The notes beneath the pieces are model-generated. The model worked only from the letters and a program-made list of their open reading frames with translations. It searched no databases and was not told the DNA's origin. DNA of 64,000 nucleotides from Aminobacter carboxidus (GTDB lineage: Bacteria > Pseudomonadota > Alphaproteobacteria > Rhizobiales > Rhizobiaceae), in the NCBI RefSeq assembly GCF_014863355.1, contig NZ_JACZEP010000002.1, positions 744,001 through 808,000 on the forward strand, read 5' to 3'. The position numbers and the translations under genes were made by a program. The first letter of the stretch is position 1; each line of letters starts with the position of its first letter. Shown in pieces: positions 51,300 through 60,212 of the stretch.

Positions 51300-52538
51300 C
51301 GCGACGTCGGCATCGGCGCGGCGTGGCGCTGAGCCTGCGGCAAAGATTTCCTGATCGACATGGAGCAGGGCGCGCATCATTGCGCCCTCGCGCTTGAGCG
51401 GAACCTCGTTGGGCTCGGTGTCGAACGAGATCGCCTTCGAATGCAGCCCGCCTGCGGTCTTGGCGATGGCGGCGCGGACATGCGGTTCCATCAGGTCGAA
51501 GGCGGTGGCGCCGACGCCAACGAAAGCGAGCGGCGCGGGGTCGAACAGGGCGAACATCGAACCGAGGCCGAAGCCGATCGCTTCGCCGGCCTTGCGGAAG
51601 GCCTCGCGTTCGGGGCCGTCATGGTCGCGGGCGGCATCGGCAAGGGAGCGGATGTCGTCGTCGGACAGATCGGCCAGCGGCTCGGCGTTCTCGTCGCCAA
51701 GCCTGGCGTTGCGCCAGATGGCATAGTTGCCGGCATAGGCTTCGATGCAGCCGCGGCGGCCGCAGCGGCACAGCGCGCCGTCGGGCCGGTGGATCATGTG
51801 GCCGAATTCGGCGCCGGATGATTGCGTGCCGGTGAACAGCTCGCCCTTGATGACCAGGCCCATGCCGATGCCGTGCGACAACAAGATGGCGATGAAATCG
51901 TCGCGGTAGCGTGACGGATCGCGCCAGCGCAGTGCCTCGGCGATCATGTTGCAGTCGTTTTCGACCGTCACCGGCACGCCGAACTCCTGCTCCAGCCTGT
52001 CGGCGAACGGGATGTCGTCATGCCGGGTGATCGGCGACCACAACAGCTTGCGCGAAGCGGCATCGGTGATGCCTTGCACGGCCATGGCGATGCGCAAGAC
52101 CGTTCCGCCCGCGGCATCGTCGCTTTCAGTCAGTCGGCGGATCATGGCGACGCATTCGTCAGTCAGCGCTTCACCGGACATATGCTCGGTCACCAGACGC
52201 GTGGTTTCTTCAACGACAGTGTTGCCGGCATAATCGATGATTGCAGCAGACAGGCTGTTGAGGGAAAGCACGACGGCAACGACCGACGCGGCCCTGGGCT
52301 CGAGCGTCAGGGCGACCTGGGGGCGGCCGCGCTTCATCGAAACCGGCTCGTTGCTCTTGGCTTCGGCAAGGATGCCTTCTGCGATGAGATCGGAGGAAAT
52401 CGTCGAGATGGTCGAATGGCTGAGGCCGGTGGTGGCGGCGATTTCGGTGCGCGACGGCTGGCTGGCCCGGCGAACCGCGGATATAACCATGGCACGGTTG
52501 CGCCGTCTCAGATCGTCGTGACGTATGCCGACCGACAT
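51297..52538 (-). CDS. ROK family transcriptional repressor (XylR-like)
   Basis: 413 residues. N-terminal winged helix (PSRTEIAATTGLSHSTISTI, residues about 28-47) and ROK sugar-kinase-like domain with SHGIGMGLVIKGELFTG and the zinc-binding CRCGRRGCIEAYAG. It is divergent from the xylose-type transporter and probably represses it through the operators at 52634-52727. GGGAGGAAGA precedes the ATG at 52536-52538. Its stop codon comes from repeat copy C. Confidence 0.92.
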   Translation of the reverse strand: MSVGIRHDDLRRRNRAMVISAVRRASQPSRTEIAATTGLSHSTISTISSDLIAEGILAEAKSNEPVSMKRGRPQVALTLEPRAASVVAVVLSLNSLSAAIIDYAGNTVVEETTRLVTEHMSGEALTDECVAMIRRLTESDDAAGGTVLRIAMAVQGITDAASRKLLWSPITRHDDIPFADRLEQEFGVPVTVENDCNMIAEALRWRDPSRYRDDFIAILLSHGIGMGLVIKGELFTGTQSSGAEFGHMIHRPDGALCRCGRRGCIEAYAGNYAIWRNARLGDENAEPLADLSDDDIRSLADAARDHDGPEREAFRKAGEAIGFGLGSMFALFDPAPLAFVGVGATAFDLMEPHVRAAIAKTAGGLHSKAISFDTEPNEVPLKREGAMMRALLHVDQEIFAAGSAPRRADADVA

Positions 52539-52633
52539 GTGCTCGTCTTCCTCCCGGCGAAGCGCTGCCTTCTTAAGCGGCAGTCCCTTACGCGCCAAGT
52601 GATTGTGACAGAGCCGGCACCAAATGTCTCTAT

Positions 52634-52727
52634 TTATTTCGAGCTCCGAAAAAAATAAGGCGCGGACGCGAAACCTTGTTGACAGCGGTCGGGCATTGCG
52701 TCAGTATTTTTTCGAGGCTCGAAAAAA
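52634..52727. promoter_or_regulatory. Twin ROK-type operators and xylF promoter
   Basis: Site 2 (52707-52727) is a perfect 21-bp palindrome, TTTTTTCGAG-G-CTCGAAAAAA. Site 1 (52634-52654) has the same layout with TTTCGAG-C-TCCGAAA. Their centres (52644, 52717) are 73 bp apart, close to seven helical turns. A TTGACA box (52679-52684) lies between, so site 2 would cover the -10 region. DNA looping repression is inferred. Confidence 0.8.
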
Positions 52728-52785
52728 AGAGCTTCTCCAAGGGCTAAGCGAAGTAGGCGCGCCCATTGGGCGCAGGGAGGAAACA

Positions 52786-53826
52786 ATGAAAAAGTTTACC
52801 ACCGCCATCCTGGCGGGTGTTGCCATGACTCTGTCGCTTTCGGCAGTGGCTTCGGCAAAGGACAAGGTCATCGGCGTGTCCTGGTCGAACTTCCAGGAAG
52901 AACGCTGGAAGACCGACGAAGCCGCCATGAAGGCCGCCATCGAGGCAGCCGGCGACAAGTACATCTCGGCTGACGCGCAGTCGTCGCCAGCCAAGCAGCT
53001 GACCGACGTCGAAAGCCTGATCTCGCAGGGCGCCAACGCCCTCATCATCCTGGCGCAGGACGCTTCGGCCATCGGACCGGCCGTCGACAAGGCTGTCGCC
53101 GAAGGCATTCCGGTCGTCGGCTATGACCGCCTGATCGAAAACAAGGACGCCTTCTACCTGACCTTCGACAACAAGGAAGTCGGGCGCATGCAGGCCAAGG
53201 GCGTGTTCGCCGCCAAGCCTGAAGGCAACTACGTCTTCATCAAGGGCAGCGGTGCCGATCCGAACGCCGACTTCCTGTTTGCCGGCCAGATGGAAGTGCT
53301 CAAGGAAGCCGTCGACGCCGGCAAGATCAAGAATGTCGGCGAGGCCTACACCGACGGCTGGCTGCCCGCCAACGCCCAGAAGAACATGGAGCAGTTCCTG
53401 ACCGCCAACGACAACAAGATCGATGCGGTCGTGGCTTCCAACGATGGCACCGCAGGCGGTGCGATCGCCGCGCTCCAGGCACAGGGCCTTGCCGGCTCGG
53501 TGCCGGTATCGGGCCAGGACGGCGACCATGCCGCGCTGAACCGCATCGCGCTCGGCACCCAGACCGTTTCGGTGTGGAAGGACGCACGCGAACTCGGCAA
53601 GAACGCGGCTGAAATCGCCTCGCAGCTCGCCGACGGCAAGAAGATGGAAGAGATCGCCAACGTCACCAAGTTCAAGACGCCCGGTGGCCTCGATCTGAAC
53701 TCGGTGTTCCTGACGCCGGTTCCGATCACCAAGGACAACCTCAACGTCGTCATCGACGCCGGCTGGGTTGGCAAGGACGTCGTCTGCCAGGGCGTGGCAG
53801 CGGGCTCGGTAGCAGCCTGCAACTAA
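52786..53826 (+). CDS. xylF: Xylose-type sugar ABC transporter, binding protein
   Basis: 346 residues. Signal peptide [20 protein letters not shown] with cleavage near ASA, then a periplasmic-binding fold of the XylF type: [79 protein letters not shown]. Sugar specificity (xylose) is inferred from overall pattern. GGGAGGAAACA precedes the ATG. A hairpin follows before xylH. Confidence 0.92.
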   Translation: MKKFTTAILAGVAMTLSLSAVASAKDKVIGVSWSNFQEERWKTDEAAMKAAIEAAGDKYISADAQSSPAKQLTDVESLISQGANALIILAQDASAIGPAVDKAVAEGIPVVGYDRLIENKDAFYLTFDNKEVGRMQAKGVFAAKPEGNYVFIKGSGADPNADFLFAGQMEVLKEAVDAGKIKNVGEAYTDGWLPANAQKNMEQFLTANDNKIDAVVASNDGTAGGAIAALQAQGLAGSVPVSGQDGDHAALNRIALGTQTVSVWKDARELGKNAAEIASQLADGKKMEEIANVTKFKTPGGLDLNSVFLTPVPITKDNLNVVIDAGWVGKDVVCQGVAAGSVAACN

Positions 53827-53852
53827 CAGTCGGCCTGGTCCGACAGGTGAAG

Positions 53853-53880
53853 CGCCGCGGTCCAGTGACCGCGGCGTTTT
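53853..53880 (+). terminator. xylF-xylH attenuating hairpin
   Basis: Perfect 10-bp stem CGCCGCGGTC (53853-53862) / GACCGCGGCG (53867-53876) followed by TTTT. It can partially terminate, giving more binding protein than permease. Confidence 0.85.
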
Positions 53881-53970
53881 CCCAAAACGCCCGCTTCATG
53901 ACATGGCATATTGACCCTATCATGCGCACACCGGCCGCCGCTTAGACGGCTGCCCGGTCGGGAGGTAACT

Positions 53971-55323
53971 ATGACAGACACGACTTCCAACGTGCCGGCG
54001 GACCGCGCGCGAACGACGGAGCTCAGCCCGATCGGGCGTTTCCTCAAGGCAACCGAGATCGATACGCGCATGCTCGGCATGGTCGGCGCGCTGTTGCTGA
54101 TCTGGGTGGGGCTGCAGGTGATTTCGAGCCTGCGCCTCGGCGTCAACCCGTTCGATTTCGACAGCCGCACCTTCCTGACCGCCCGCAATTTGTGGAACCT
54201 GTCGGTGCAGGCGTCTGCCGTGGCGATCATGGCGACCGGCATGGTGCTGGTCATCGTCATGCGCAACATCGACCTGTCGGTCGGCTCGGCCGAAGGCCTG
54301 ATCGGCATGGTGATGGGCTTTGCCCAGGTGCATTTCCTCGTCAAAGCCGTCGGTCTCGAACTCGGCAATCCGTGGATCTGGGCGTTGGCACTCGTCATCG
54401 GCATCGCGCTCGGCTTGCTGATCGGCGCGCTGCAGGGTTTCGTCATCGCCTATATGGAGGTTCCCGCCTTCATCGTGACGCTGGGCGGACTGCTGATCTG
54501 GCGCGGCGCGGCCTGGTGGGTCACCTCAGGCCAGACGATCGCGCCGCTGGATGCGACTTTCCAGTTGATGGGCGGTGGTCCGCAGGGCGCCATCGGCGCG
54601 ACATGGAGCTGGGTCGTCGGTCTCGTTGCATGCCTGGCCGTGGTGTTGCTGCTGCTGCGTGGCCGCCAGCAACGCAAGCGCTTCAAGTTCCCGCTGCGGC
54701 CGCTGTGGGCCGAGACATTTCTCGGCACCGTTACCTGCGGTGTCATCCTCGGTGCGGTCTGGATTGCCAATTCCTACCCCTGGCCGATCGGCATCGTGCG
54801 TCGCTACGCCGAGGCCAACGGCATCACCGTTCCCGAAGGCGGGCTGTTCATCGCCCATGGCATCGCCATTCCCGTGCTGATCGCGGTGGCGGTGGGCATC
54901 GTCATGACCTTTGTCACCAACCGCACCCGCTTCGGCCGCTATGTCTTTGCCATCGGCGGCAACCCCGAAGCCGCCAACCTCGCCGGCATCAATACGCGCT
55001 GGATCACCATGAAGGTGTTCATGATCATGGGCGTGCTGGCAGCGATCAGCGCCGCTGTCTCCAGTGCTCGCCTGAATTCTGCCACCAATTCGCTCGGCAC
55101 GCTGGACGAACTGCTGGTCATCGCTGCTGCCGTCATCGGCGGCACCTCGCTCGCCGGCGGCGCCGGTACCGTTGCCGGTGCCATGCTGGGTGCTCTTCTG
55201 ATGCAGTCATTGCAGTCGGGCATGGTGCTGCTCAACATCGACACGCCGTTGCAGAACATCGTCGTTGGCCTGGTGCTGGTCGTGGCCGTCTGGCTCGACA
55301 CGCTCTACCGCAAGCGCGTCTAA
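53971..55323 (+). CDS. xylH: Xylose-type sugar ABC transporter, permease
   Basis: 450 residues with about ten membrane helices. The branched-chain/ribose-type permease pattern: GMVLVIVMRNIDLSVGSAEG, EVPAFIVTLGGLLIWRGAAW, then YVFAIGGNPEAANLAGINTR and a last LQNIVVGLVLVVAVWLD. GGGAGGTAACT precedes the ATG. Inner membrane. Works with XylF and the ATPase that follows after 21 bp. Confidence 0.93.
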   Translation: MTDTTSNVPADRARTTELSPIGRFLKATEIDTRMLGMVGALLLIWVGLQVISSLRLGVNPFDFDSRTFLTARNLWNLSVQASAVAIMATGMVLVIVMRNIDLSVGSAEGLIGMVMGFAQVHFLVKAVGLELGNPWIWALALVIGIALGLLIGALQGFVIAYMEVPAFIVTLGGLLIWRGAAWWVTSGQTIAPLDATFQLMGGGPQGAIGATWSWVVGLVACLAVVLLLLRGRQQRKRFKFPLRPLWAETFLGTVTCGVILGAVWIANSYPWPIGIVRRYAEANGITVPEGGLFIAHGIAIPVLIAVAVGIVMTFVTNRTRFGRYVFAIGGNPEAANLAGINTRWITMKVFMIMGVLAAISAAVSSARLNSATNSLGTLDELLVIAAAVIGGTSLAGGAGTVAGAMLGALLMQSLQSGMVLLNIDTPLQNIVVGLVLVVAVWLDTLYRKRV

Positions 55324-55344
55324 CGAAAACCGGGAGCCAAGATC

Positions 55345-56133
55345 ATGGAACAGACCCGTATCCCGCTCGTCGACCTCAAGAACATCTCCATCGCCTTCGG
55401 CGGCATCCGCGCCGTCGACGACGCCTCGGTCGATCTCTATCCGGGCGAAGTCGTCGCCCTGCTCGGCCACAATGGCGCCGGCAAGTCGACGCTGATCAAG
55501 ATCCTGTCGGGCGCCTACAAGCGCGACAGCGGTGCGATCTTCGTCCGCGGCGAGGAGGCATCGATCTCCAATCCGCGCGACGCCAAGAAATACGGCATCG
55601 AGACGATCTACCAGACGCTGGCGCTGGCCGACAATGTCGACGCCGCCGCCAACCTCTTCCTCGGCCGCGAGATCATGACCGCCTATGGCACGCTCGACGA
55701 CGTCGCCATGGAGGCCGAGGCGCGCAAGGTGATGGGCCGGCTCAACCCGCGCTTCCAGCGCTTCAAGGAACCGGTCAGCAAGCTGTCGGGTGGCCAGAGG
55801 CAGTCGGTGGCGATCGCGCGCGCCATCCTGTTCAATGCCCGCATCCTGATCATGGACGAGCCGACGGCAGCCCTTGGGCCGCAGGAGACGGCGCAGGTCG
55901 GCGAACTGGTCAAGCAGCTCAAGGCCGATGGCATCGGCATCTTCCTGATCAGCCACGACATCCACGACGTGTTCGATCTCGCCGACCGCGTCTGCGTGAT
56001 GAAGAACGGCCAGGTCGTCGGTACGGCGCGCACCCAGGATGTGACCAAGGACGAGGTGCTCGGCATGATCATCCTCGGAAAATGCCCGCCCGGCGCCATT
56101 CCGGGACCGGGAGCGATGCAGATCGCCGCCTGA
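55345..56133 (+). CDS. Sugar ABC transporter ATPase (single domain)
   Basis: 262 residues. Walker [10 protein letters not shown], signature [10 protein letters not shown], Walker [14 protein letters not shown], switch His in LISHDIHD. Carbohydrate ATPases of this class usually have two fused ATPase domains (about 500 residues); this one has only one, full at both ends. It should thus work as a homodimer with XylH. Same operon. Confidence 0.93.
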   Translation: MEQTRIPLVDLKNISIAFGGIRAVDDASVDLYPGEVVALLGHNGAGKSTLIKILSGAYKRDSGAIFVRGEEASISNPRDAKKYGIETIYQTLALADNVDAAANLFLGREIMTAYGTLDDVAMEAEARKVMGRLNPRFQRFKEPVSKLSGGQRQSVAIARAILFNARILIMDEPTAALGPQETAQVGELVKQLKADGIGIFLISHDIHDVFDLADRVCVMKNGQVVGTARTQDVTKDEVLGMIILGKCPPGAIPGPGAMQIAA

Positions 56134-56170
56134 GCGACTATCTGGCTTTGCCGGCTACCAATCTGGCTCA

Positions 56171-56217
56171 AAACATGGTCGCGAAAAGCAGTTCCCACTT
56201 TTCGCGATCATGCTTTA
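56171..56217. repeat. Rhizobial palindromic intergenic repeat
   Basis: AAACATGGTCGCGAAAAG (left) and CTTTTCGCGATCATGCTTT (right) as an imperfect inverted repeat. The common GATCATGC/AAAAGTGGGAA-type element. It lies after the ATPase gene and directly before the kinase gene. Confidence 0.7.
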
Positions 56218-56221
56218 ATGA

Positions 56222-57853
56222 GTGGAGCGTGACACGAGCCGGCCAGAATTGAAAAAATACTTTCCCACTTTGATATTTATTGCCGTCGCGCTGGTCAGCC
56301 TGACGATGGCGGCGCTCGTTTATTTTGCGACGGTCGAGGCGGCGAGGATCAAGTTCCAGTCGGTGGCCGACGATGCGCTTAACCGCATCGAGGGCAGGAT
56401 GGAGTTCGACCTTGCCTTGCTGCATGCGACGCAGGCGATGTTTGCGGCGCAGAAGGGCAATCTTTCGCGCGACCAGTTTCGCAGCTACTTCGCTTCGCTC
56501 GATGCCGAGCGGAGTTTCCCGAGCCTGCGCGGCATCGGTTTTGTCAGGCTCATCGACAGCGGACAAAGCGATGCGATCACAGCCGAGCTGAAACAAGGCT
56601 ACGGCATCGACCGACCGCTTTTCCCTGATACAAACCTGTCGTGGCGGACGCCGATCGTGCTGTTCGAGCCGATGAGCAAGGCCAGCCTTGACGCCATGGG
56701 CTTCGACATGGCGACCGACCCGCTGCGCCGCAGCGCGATCGAAGCGGCGTTGGCGGCAAAGGGTGAACCCAGGGCTACCAGTCGGGTGCTGCTTGGCCAG
56801 GGCGACAACGGCCCGCGCCAGCCAGGGATATTGGTGTTTTCGCGCGTCGACCGGCCGGATGGCGAGGGGACGGCGCCTGCCGGTTTCCTCTATGTCGCCT
56901 TCCGCACCTCCGAGCTGTTTCAGGCCGCACTTGGCAAGGCGCCGCTGCTGCCGGTCGCTGTCGAAGTGTTCGACGGCACGATGGGCGACGACACCTTGCT
57001 GTTCCGCTCGGAGGCGCCGCCAGATCCCGGCTATGGCGACGACTTTTCGGTGACGCGCGAGGCCGATGTCGCCGGCCGCAAGTGGACGATCAATTTCAGG
57101 CCGAGTACCGCCTTCATGCCGCCATCGCCGCGCACGGCACCTTTGATGCTCGGGCTGTTCGGCCTGGTGCTGGCCGGCTCGATCGCGCTGGTGGCCCGCT
57201 ACCAGCAGCGCGCCTACGAGGCTGCGGCCCTGCTTCACGAAACGACGGAGAAGAGCCTCCTGGAGAAGGACCTGATGCTTCAGGAAATGAAGCATCGCAT
57301 CAAGAACTCGATCGCTCGTGTCCTGGCGATGGCGCGCCAGACGGCGGCACACTCCGAAAACATCGACGAGTTCTCGGCGTCGTTCTCGGCCCGGCTTCAG
57401 GCGATGGCTGCTTCCCAGGACATGCTGACGCGTTCACGCTGGCAAAAGGCCGATCTTGGCGAGTTGTTGCGCATCGAGCTCGGCCAGGTGTTCGGCAAGG
57501 AATTGCCGGTGGACATGATGTCCGGTCCCAAGGTCGAACTGGACGAGACGACGACACAGGCGCTCGGGCTGACTTTCCATGAACTGGCGACCAACGCATT
57601 GAAATATGGCGATGGTGACAACTCGGTCGGTGGACTGAAGGTCGACTGGCGCCTGAACGGCCAGGGCAAGGGGCGGCGTCTGTTGTTCAACTGGGTCGAA
57701 CGCAACGCCAACGGTGTGTCGGCACCTGAAAAGACCGGCTTCGGCACCAAGCTGATCGACATGAACATCACCCGCGAACTCGATGGCCAGATCGTGCGGC
57801 GTTACACCGAAGACGGGTTGAGGGTGGAGATCGATATACCGTATCGCCGCTGA
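56222..57853 (+). CDS. CHASE-domain HWE-type sensor histidine kinase
   Basis: 543 residues from GTG at 56222. Membrane helix about 13-33, a periplasmic CHASE domain (about 60-290, FRSYFASLDAERSFPSLRGI), second helix about 303-323, then an HWE/HisKA_2 kinase with MKHRIKNSIARVLAMARQTA (His about 352) and FHELATNALKYGDGD as N box. HWE kinases often control PhyR in alphaproteobacteria; phyR lies 2.4 kb away. Ligand unknown. No ribosome site before the GTG. Confidence 0.9.
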   Translation: MERDTSRPELKKYFPTLIFIAVALVSLTMAALVYFATVEAARIKFQSVADDALNRIEGRMEFDLALLHATQAMFAAQKGNLSRDQFRSYFASLDAERSFPSLRGIGFVRLIDSGQSDAITAELKQGYGIDRPLFPDTNLSWRTPIVLFEPMSKASLDAMGFDMATDPLRRSAIEAALAAKGEPRATSRVLLGQGDNGPRQPGILVFSRVDRPDGEGTAPAGFLYVAFRTSELFQAALGKAPLLPVAVEVFDGTMGDDTLLFRSEAPPDPGYGDDFSVTREADVAGRKWTINFRPSTAFMPPSPRTAPLMLGLFGLVLAGSIALVARYQQRAYEAAALLHETTEKSLLEKDLMLQEMKHRIKNSIARVLAMARQTAAHSENIDEFSASFSARLQAMAASQDMLTRSRWQKADLGELLRIELGQVFGKELPVDMMSGPKVELDETTTQALGLTFHELATNALKYGDGDNSVGGLKVDWRLNGQGKGRRLLFNWVERNANGVSAPEKTGFGTKLIDMNITRELDGQIVRRYTEDGLRVEIDIPYRR

Positions 57854-57892
57854 CGTGCCTCGACGTCTGCCAAGAAGCCGGTTCGACAAGAA

Positions 57893-57926
57893 AAACCCGG
57901 CGACGGCCAGAGCCATCGCCGGGTTT
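57893..57926. terminator. Bidirectional terminator
   Basis: Perfect 11-bp stem AAACCCGGCGA (57893-57903) / TCGCCGGGTTT (57916-57926), between the convergent kinase and lipoprotein genes, with A and T runs on its sides. Confidence 0.85.
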
Positions 57927-57942
57927 GGTCTGCAAAGCCGTG

Positions 57943-58188
57943 TTAGCGGCAGCGCGCGGTGTAGATCTGGCCGCGGCTGTTGCGATATTCGCAGTAGCCA
58001 TTGCGCAGATTGCGCACCAGCAGGCCCGACGCAGCACCTACGGCACCGCCGATCAGAGCCCCGCGGCCGCCGCCGATCAGCGCGCCCGCCACAGCACCAA
58101 CGCCCGTGCCGGTGGCTACGTCGCGCTCGGTCGTCGTGCAGCCTGAGATTGCAACGACGGCTGCAACGACAAGGATAAGCTTCTTCAT
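57943..58188 (-). CDS. Glycine-zipper lipoprotein
   Basis: 81 residues. Signal with a lipobox (MKKLILVVAAVVAISGC), then a Gly-zipper stretch (GTGVGAVAGALIGGGRGALI with further GxxxG repeats) and a C-terminal RNGYCEYRNSRGQIYTARC. Like YMGG/osmotically inducible small lipoproteins. Membrane-attached, function unknown. Confidence 0.85.
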   Translation of the reverse strand: MKKLILVVAAVVAISGCTTTERDVATGTGVGAVAGALIGGGRGALIGGAVGAASGLLVRNLRNGYCEYRNSRGQIYTARCR

Positions 58189-58375
58189 GTGGTCAGTCCT
58201 CTCACTTTAACATCGCCCTTGGGAATACTTAGCGTATCGGTCTGAAAATCGGAATCGTTTTTCCGCTCGCCGCATCAATTCAACGGCTTAGCGTATCCGC
58301 ATGATGTCGGCTCCCTGGTCTGAGGGGGGTGGGCGGATACGCTGCTGCATTCATGGGCCGCATTCATGGACCGCA

Positions 58376-58693
58376 TCAATGGAGATAAGCCGGCTTGCCG
58401 GTGGCGGTATCCGCCACGACGACGCTGGATACGGTTAGAGACGCCTCGAGCGTGCCATTGGGCAGGACGTTCCAGGTCAGCTGGTCGTAATCGTCCTCAA
58501 GTGCCGGATCGACCTCCAGGCACCTGGCAAAAGTGCGGTTGCTGCTCGACCTGAACGCGCCGAGAACCTTCGGCAGTTCAGCCTGGCACGCGTCATACGC
58601 CTCATACAGGGGCGCAGGCGCCGGAATCTCGCGGCAACCCGACAAGTCCTGGGAGCAGGAAACGACCAACAGAAATGCTGCGATGTGTTCCAT
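58376..58693 (-). CDS. Secreted or lipid-anchored hypothetical protein
   Basis: 105 residues. Hydrophobic start MEHIAAFLLVVSCSQDLSGC with lipobox-like LSGC, a Cys-containing middle (AYDACQAELPKVLGAF, FARCLEVD) and a beta-like end. AGGTGG lies before the ATG. No family. A GGAAC-N17-CGTT site upstream (58715-58740) predicts EcfG control, consistent with its place in the stress region. Confidence 0.65.
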   Translation of the reverse strand: MEHIAAFLLVVSCSQDLSGCREIPAPAPLYEAYDACQAELPKVLGAFRSSSNRTFARCLEVDPALEDDYDQLTWNVLPNGTLEASLTVSSVVVADTATGKPAYLH

Positions 58694-58714
58694 GGCAAAC
58701 CACCTCGGCCAAGA

Positions 58715-58740
58715 AACGGCGGGTGGAGGCTAAAAGTTCC
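58715..58740 (-). promoter_or_regulatory. Predicted EcfG promoter
   Basis: Minus strand: GGAAC (58736-58740), 17 bases, CGTT (58715-58718), 21 bp before the start of the 105-residue gene. Confidence 0.65.
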
Positions 58741-58792
58741 ATGCAGCGGCCGAGCTGAACCGTTTGAATTTCAAGGCAGGCGGTCGCGGCAG

Positions 58793-59800
58793 CTAGTCCT
58801 GGTCCAACTCGAAGTTCGCCTGGGGCATGACGAGACGGTATTGCAGACTGTCGACGCCGATTTCGAGCTCGGCATTGCCGTTCAGAGCGGCCGGTACGAC
58901 GCGCTCGAGCGCCACCGAGCCGAAGCGTTTCTTGCGCGTCGAGGCATCCGCGATCGGGCCGATCGCTTCCGACCAGTGCAGGCTCATCTGCTCTTCGCCG
59001 TCGGGACCGGAGATCTTGCTCGCCGTTACCTCGACGTGACCGTCGGCACGGGAAAGCGCGCCATAACTCACCGAATTGACCGCCAGCTCGTGCACGGCAA
59101 GGCCGATATGCAGGGCGGCATTGGGGGTGAGATATGGATCGTCGCCCAGAATGTGCACCGCGTGCTCGGTGTCGTTGCTGTAGCGCTTGACCTGGCCGAC
59201 GACCAGTTCGCGGAAGCCGGCGCCGCGCCAGTTGGACGAGGTGACAAGGTCCTGCGACGAGGCCAGCGACTGGAGGCGGCCGCGAAAGCGATCGAGGAAG
59301 ACGTCGATGGAGCCTGAGTAGTGGCCGGTCTGGCTGGCGATGCTCTGGATGATCGCCAAAAGGTTCTTGGAGCGGTGGCTGACTTCGCGCAACAGCGCCT
59401 TCAGGGTCTGCTCACGCCGCTTCTGTTCGGTGGTTTCGATGACGGTGACGACAACACCCTGGATCTGGCCGCTTGGCGACCGGTCGGCGTCGATGCAGAC
59501 GTCGAACCAGCGCATGCCGGCAGCGTTGTCGGCGATGCTGACCTCAAGCGCATCCGAATTGCCGGTCGCAAGGGTGTTTTTCTTGGCGGCGACGAGCCGG
59601 TCGGCCTGCTGTTCGGGCAGGAAGTCGCCTTCGCCGGTCTGCTCTTCGAGCGCGTCCGCCCAGGGCGGCTGCAGATTGTGCGACCAGACCGTGTGGAGCC
59701 TATGATCCTGGTAGAGCACGGCAATGCCCGCATTGCGGGAGGCATGGAGCAGGGCGGCGTCGACCCTTTTACTCTGTCCCGCTGTGGAGGGATTGGCCAT
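58793..59800 (-). CDS. PAS-HWE sensor histidine kinase, soluble
   Basis: 335 residues, no membrane part. A PAS-like N-terminus (NAGIAVLYQDHRLHTVWSHN through VVVTVIETTEQKRRE), then HisKA_2/HWE: REVSHRSKNLLAIIQSIASQ with the His at about 145, RLQSLASSQDLVTSSNWRGA and LAVHELAVNSVSYGALS. These kinases phosphorylate PhyR in relatives; the phyR gene is 400 bp upstream. The ATG at 59798-59800 is used; the frame reaches a TTG at 59860. Confidence 0.9.
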   Translation of the reverse strand: MANPSTAGQSKRVDAALLHASRNAGIAVLYQDHRLHTVWSHNLQPPWADALEEQTGEGDFLPEQQADRLVAAKKNTLATGNSDALEVSIADNAAGMRWFDVCIDADRSPSGQIQGVVVTVIETTEQKRREQTLKALLREVSHRSKNLLAIIQSIASQTGHYSGSIDVFLDRFRGRLQSLASSQDLVTSSNWRGAGFRELVVGQVKRYSNDTEHAVHILGDDPYLTPNAALHIGLAVHELAVNSVSYGALSRADGHVEVTASKISGPDGEEQMSLHWSEAIGPIADASTRKKRFGSVALERVVPAALNGNAELEIGVDSLQYRLVMPQANFELDQD

Positions 59801-59971
59801 GCGACGAGCGCCTTTGCTCTGCTCATTGCGGTTCGGCCGAATGATCTCGGCAAGAACCAAATGGGACCGCCGGGCAACGCTTCAAGAATGAGGCGCTACC
59901 CGGCGGCGCTGGATTCCGACTGAGGGGGCCGGCTTCCAGTCTCGGGTTGGTTCTTCATATTGCCGGCGTCA

Positions 59972-60136
59972 TCAAGCGCGCCTGAACAGGCCCGCGATCA
60001 GCGAAATGACCAGGAACGCCAGGAAGATGAAGAACAAGATTTGCGCGATACCGGCTGATGTTCCGGCGATGCCGCCGAAGCCGAGGGCGCCGGCAATAAT
60101 CGCAACGACAAGGAATACGAGCGCCCAATAAAGCAT
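59972..60136 (-). CDS. DUF1328 small membrane protein
   Basis: 54 residues, two membrane helices: [20 protein letters not shown] and, after [12 protein letters not shown], the [17 protein letters not shown] helix, ending RRA. It is the typical DUF1328 (YtjA-like) pattern. GAAGGAGATAGATC precedes the ATG. An exact EcfG promoter at 60166-60190 predicts stress induction. Confidence 0.9.
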   Translation of the reverse strand: MLYWALVFLVVAIIAGALGFGGIAGTSAGIAQILFFIFLAFLVISLIAGLFRRA

Positions 60137-60165
60137 GATCTATCTCCTTCAAATGACGCATGAAA

Positions 60166-60190
60166 AACGTGCCGCCCCAAGGTTGGTTCC
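60166..60190 (-). promoter_or_regulatory. Predicted EcfG promoter of DUF1328 gene
   Basis: Minus strand: GGAAC (60186-60190), 16 bases, CGTT (60166-60169), 29 bp before the ATG. Confidence 0.8.
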
Positions 60191-60212
60191 CTGAGGCGGT
60201 GCATAAAAAGCC

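Noticed and set aside
54192-56252. 686-residue frame overlapping xylH and the ATPase
   Set aside because: His/Arg-rich shadow; both sense genes are complete.
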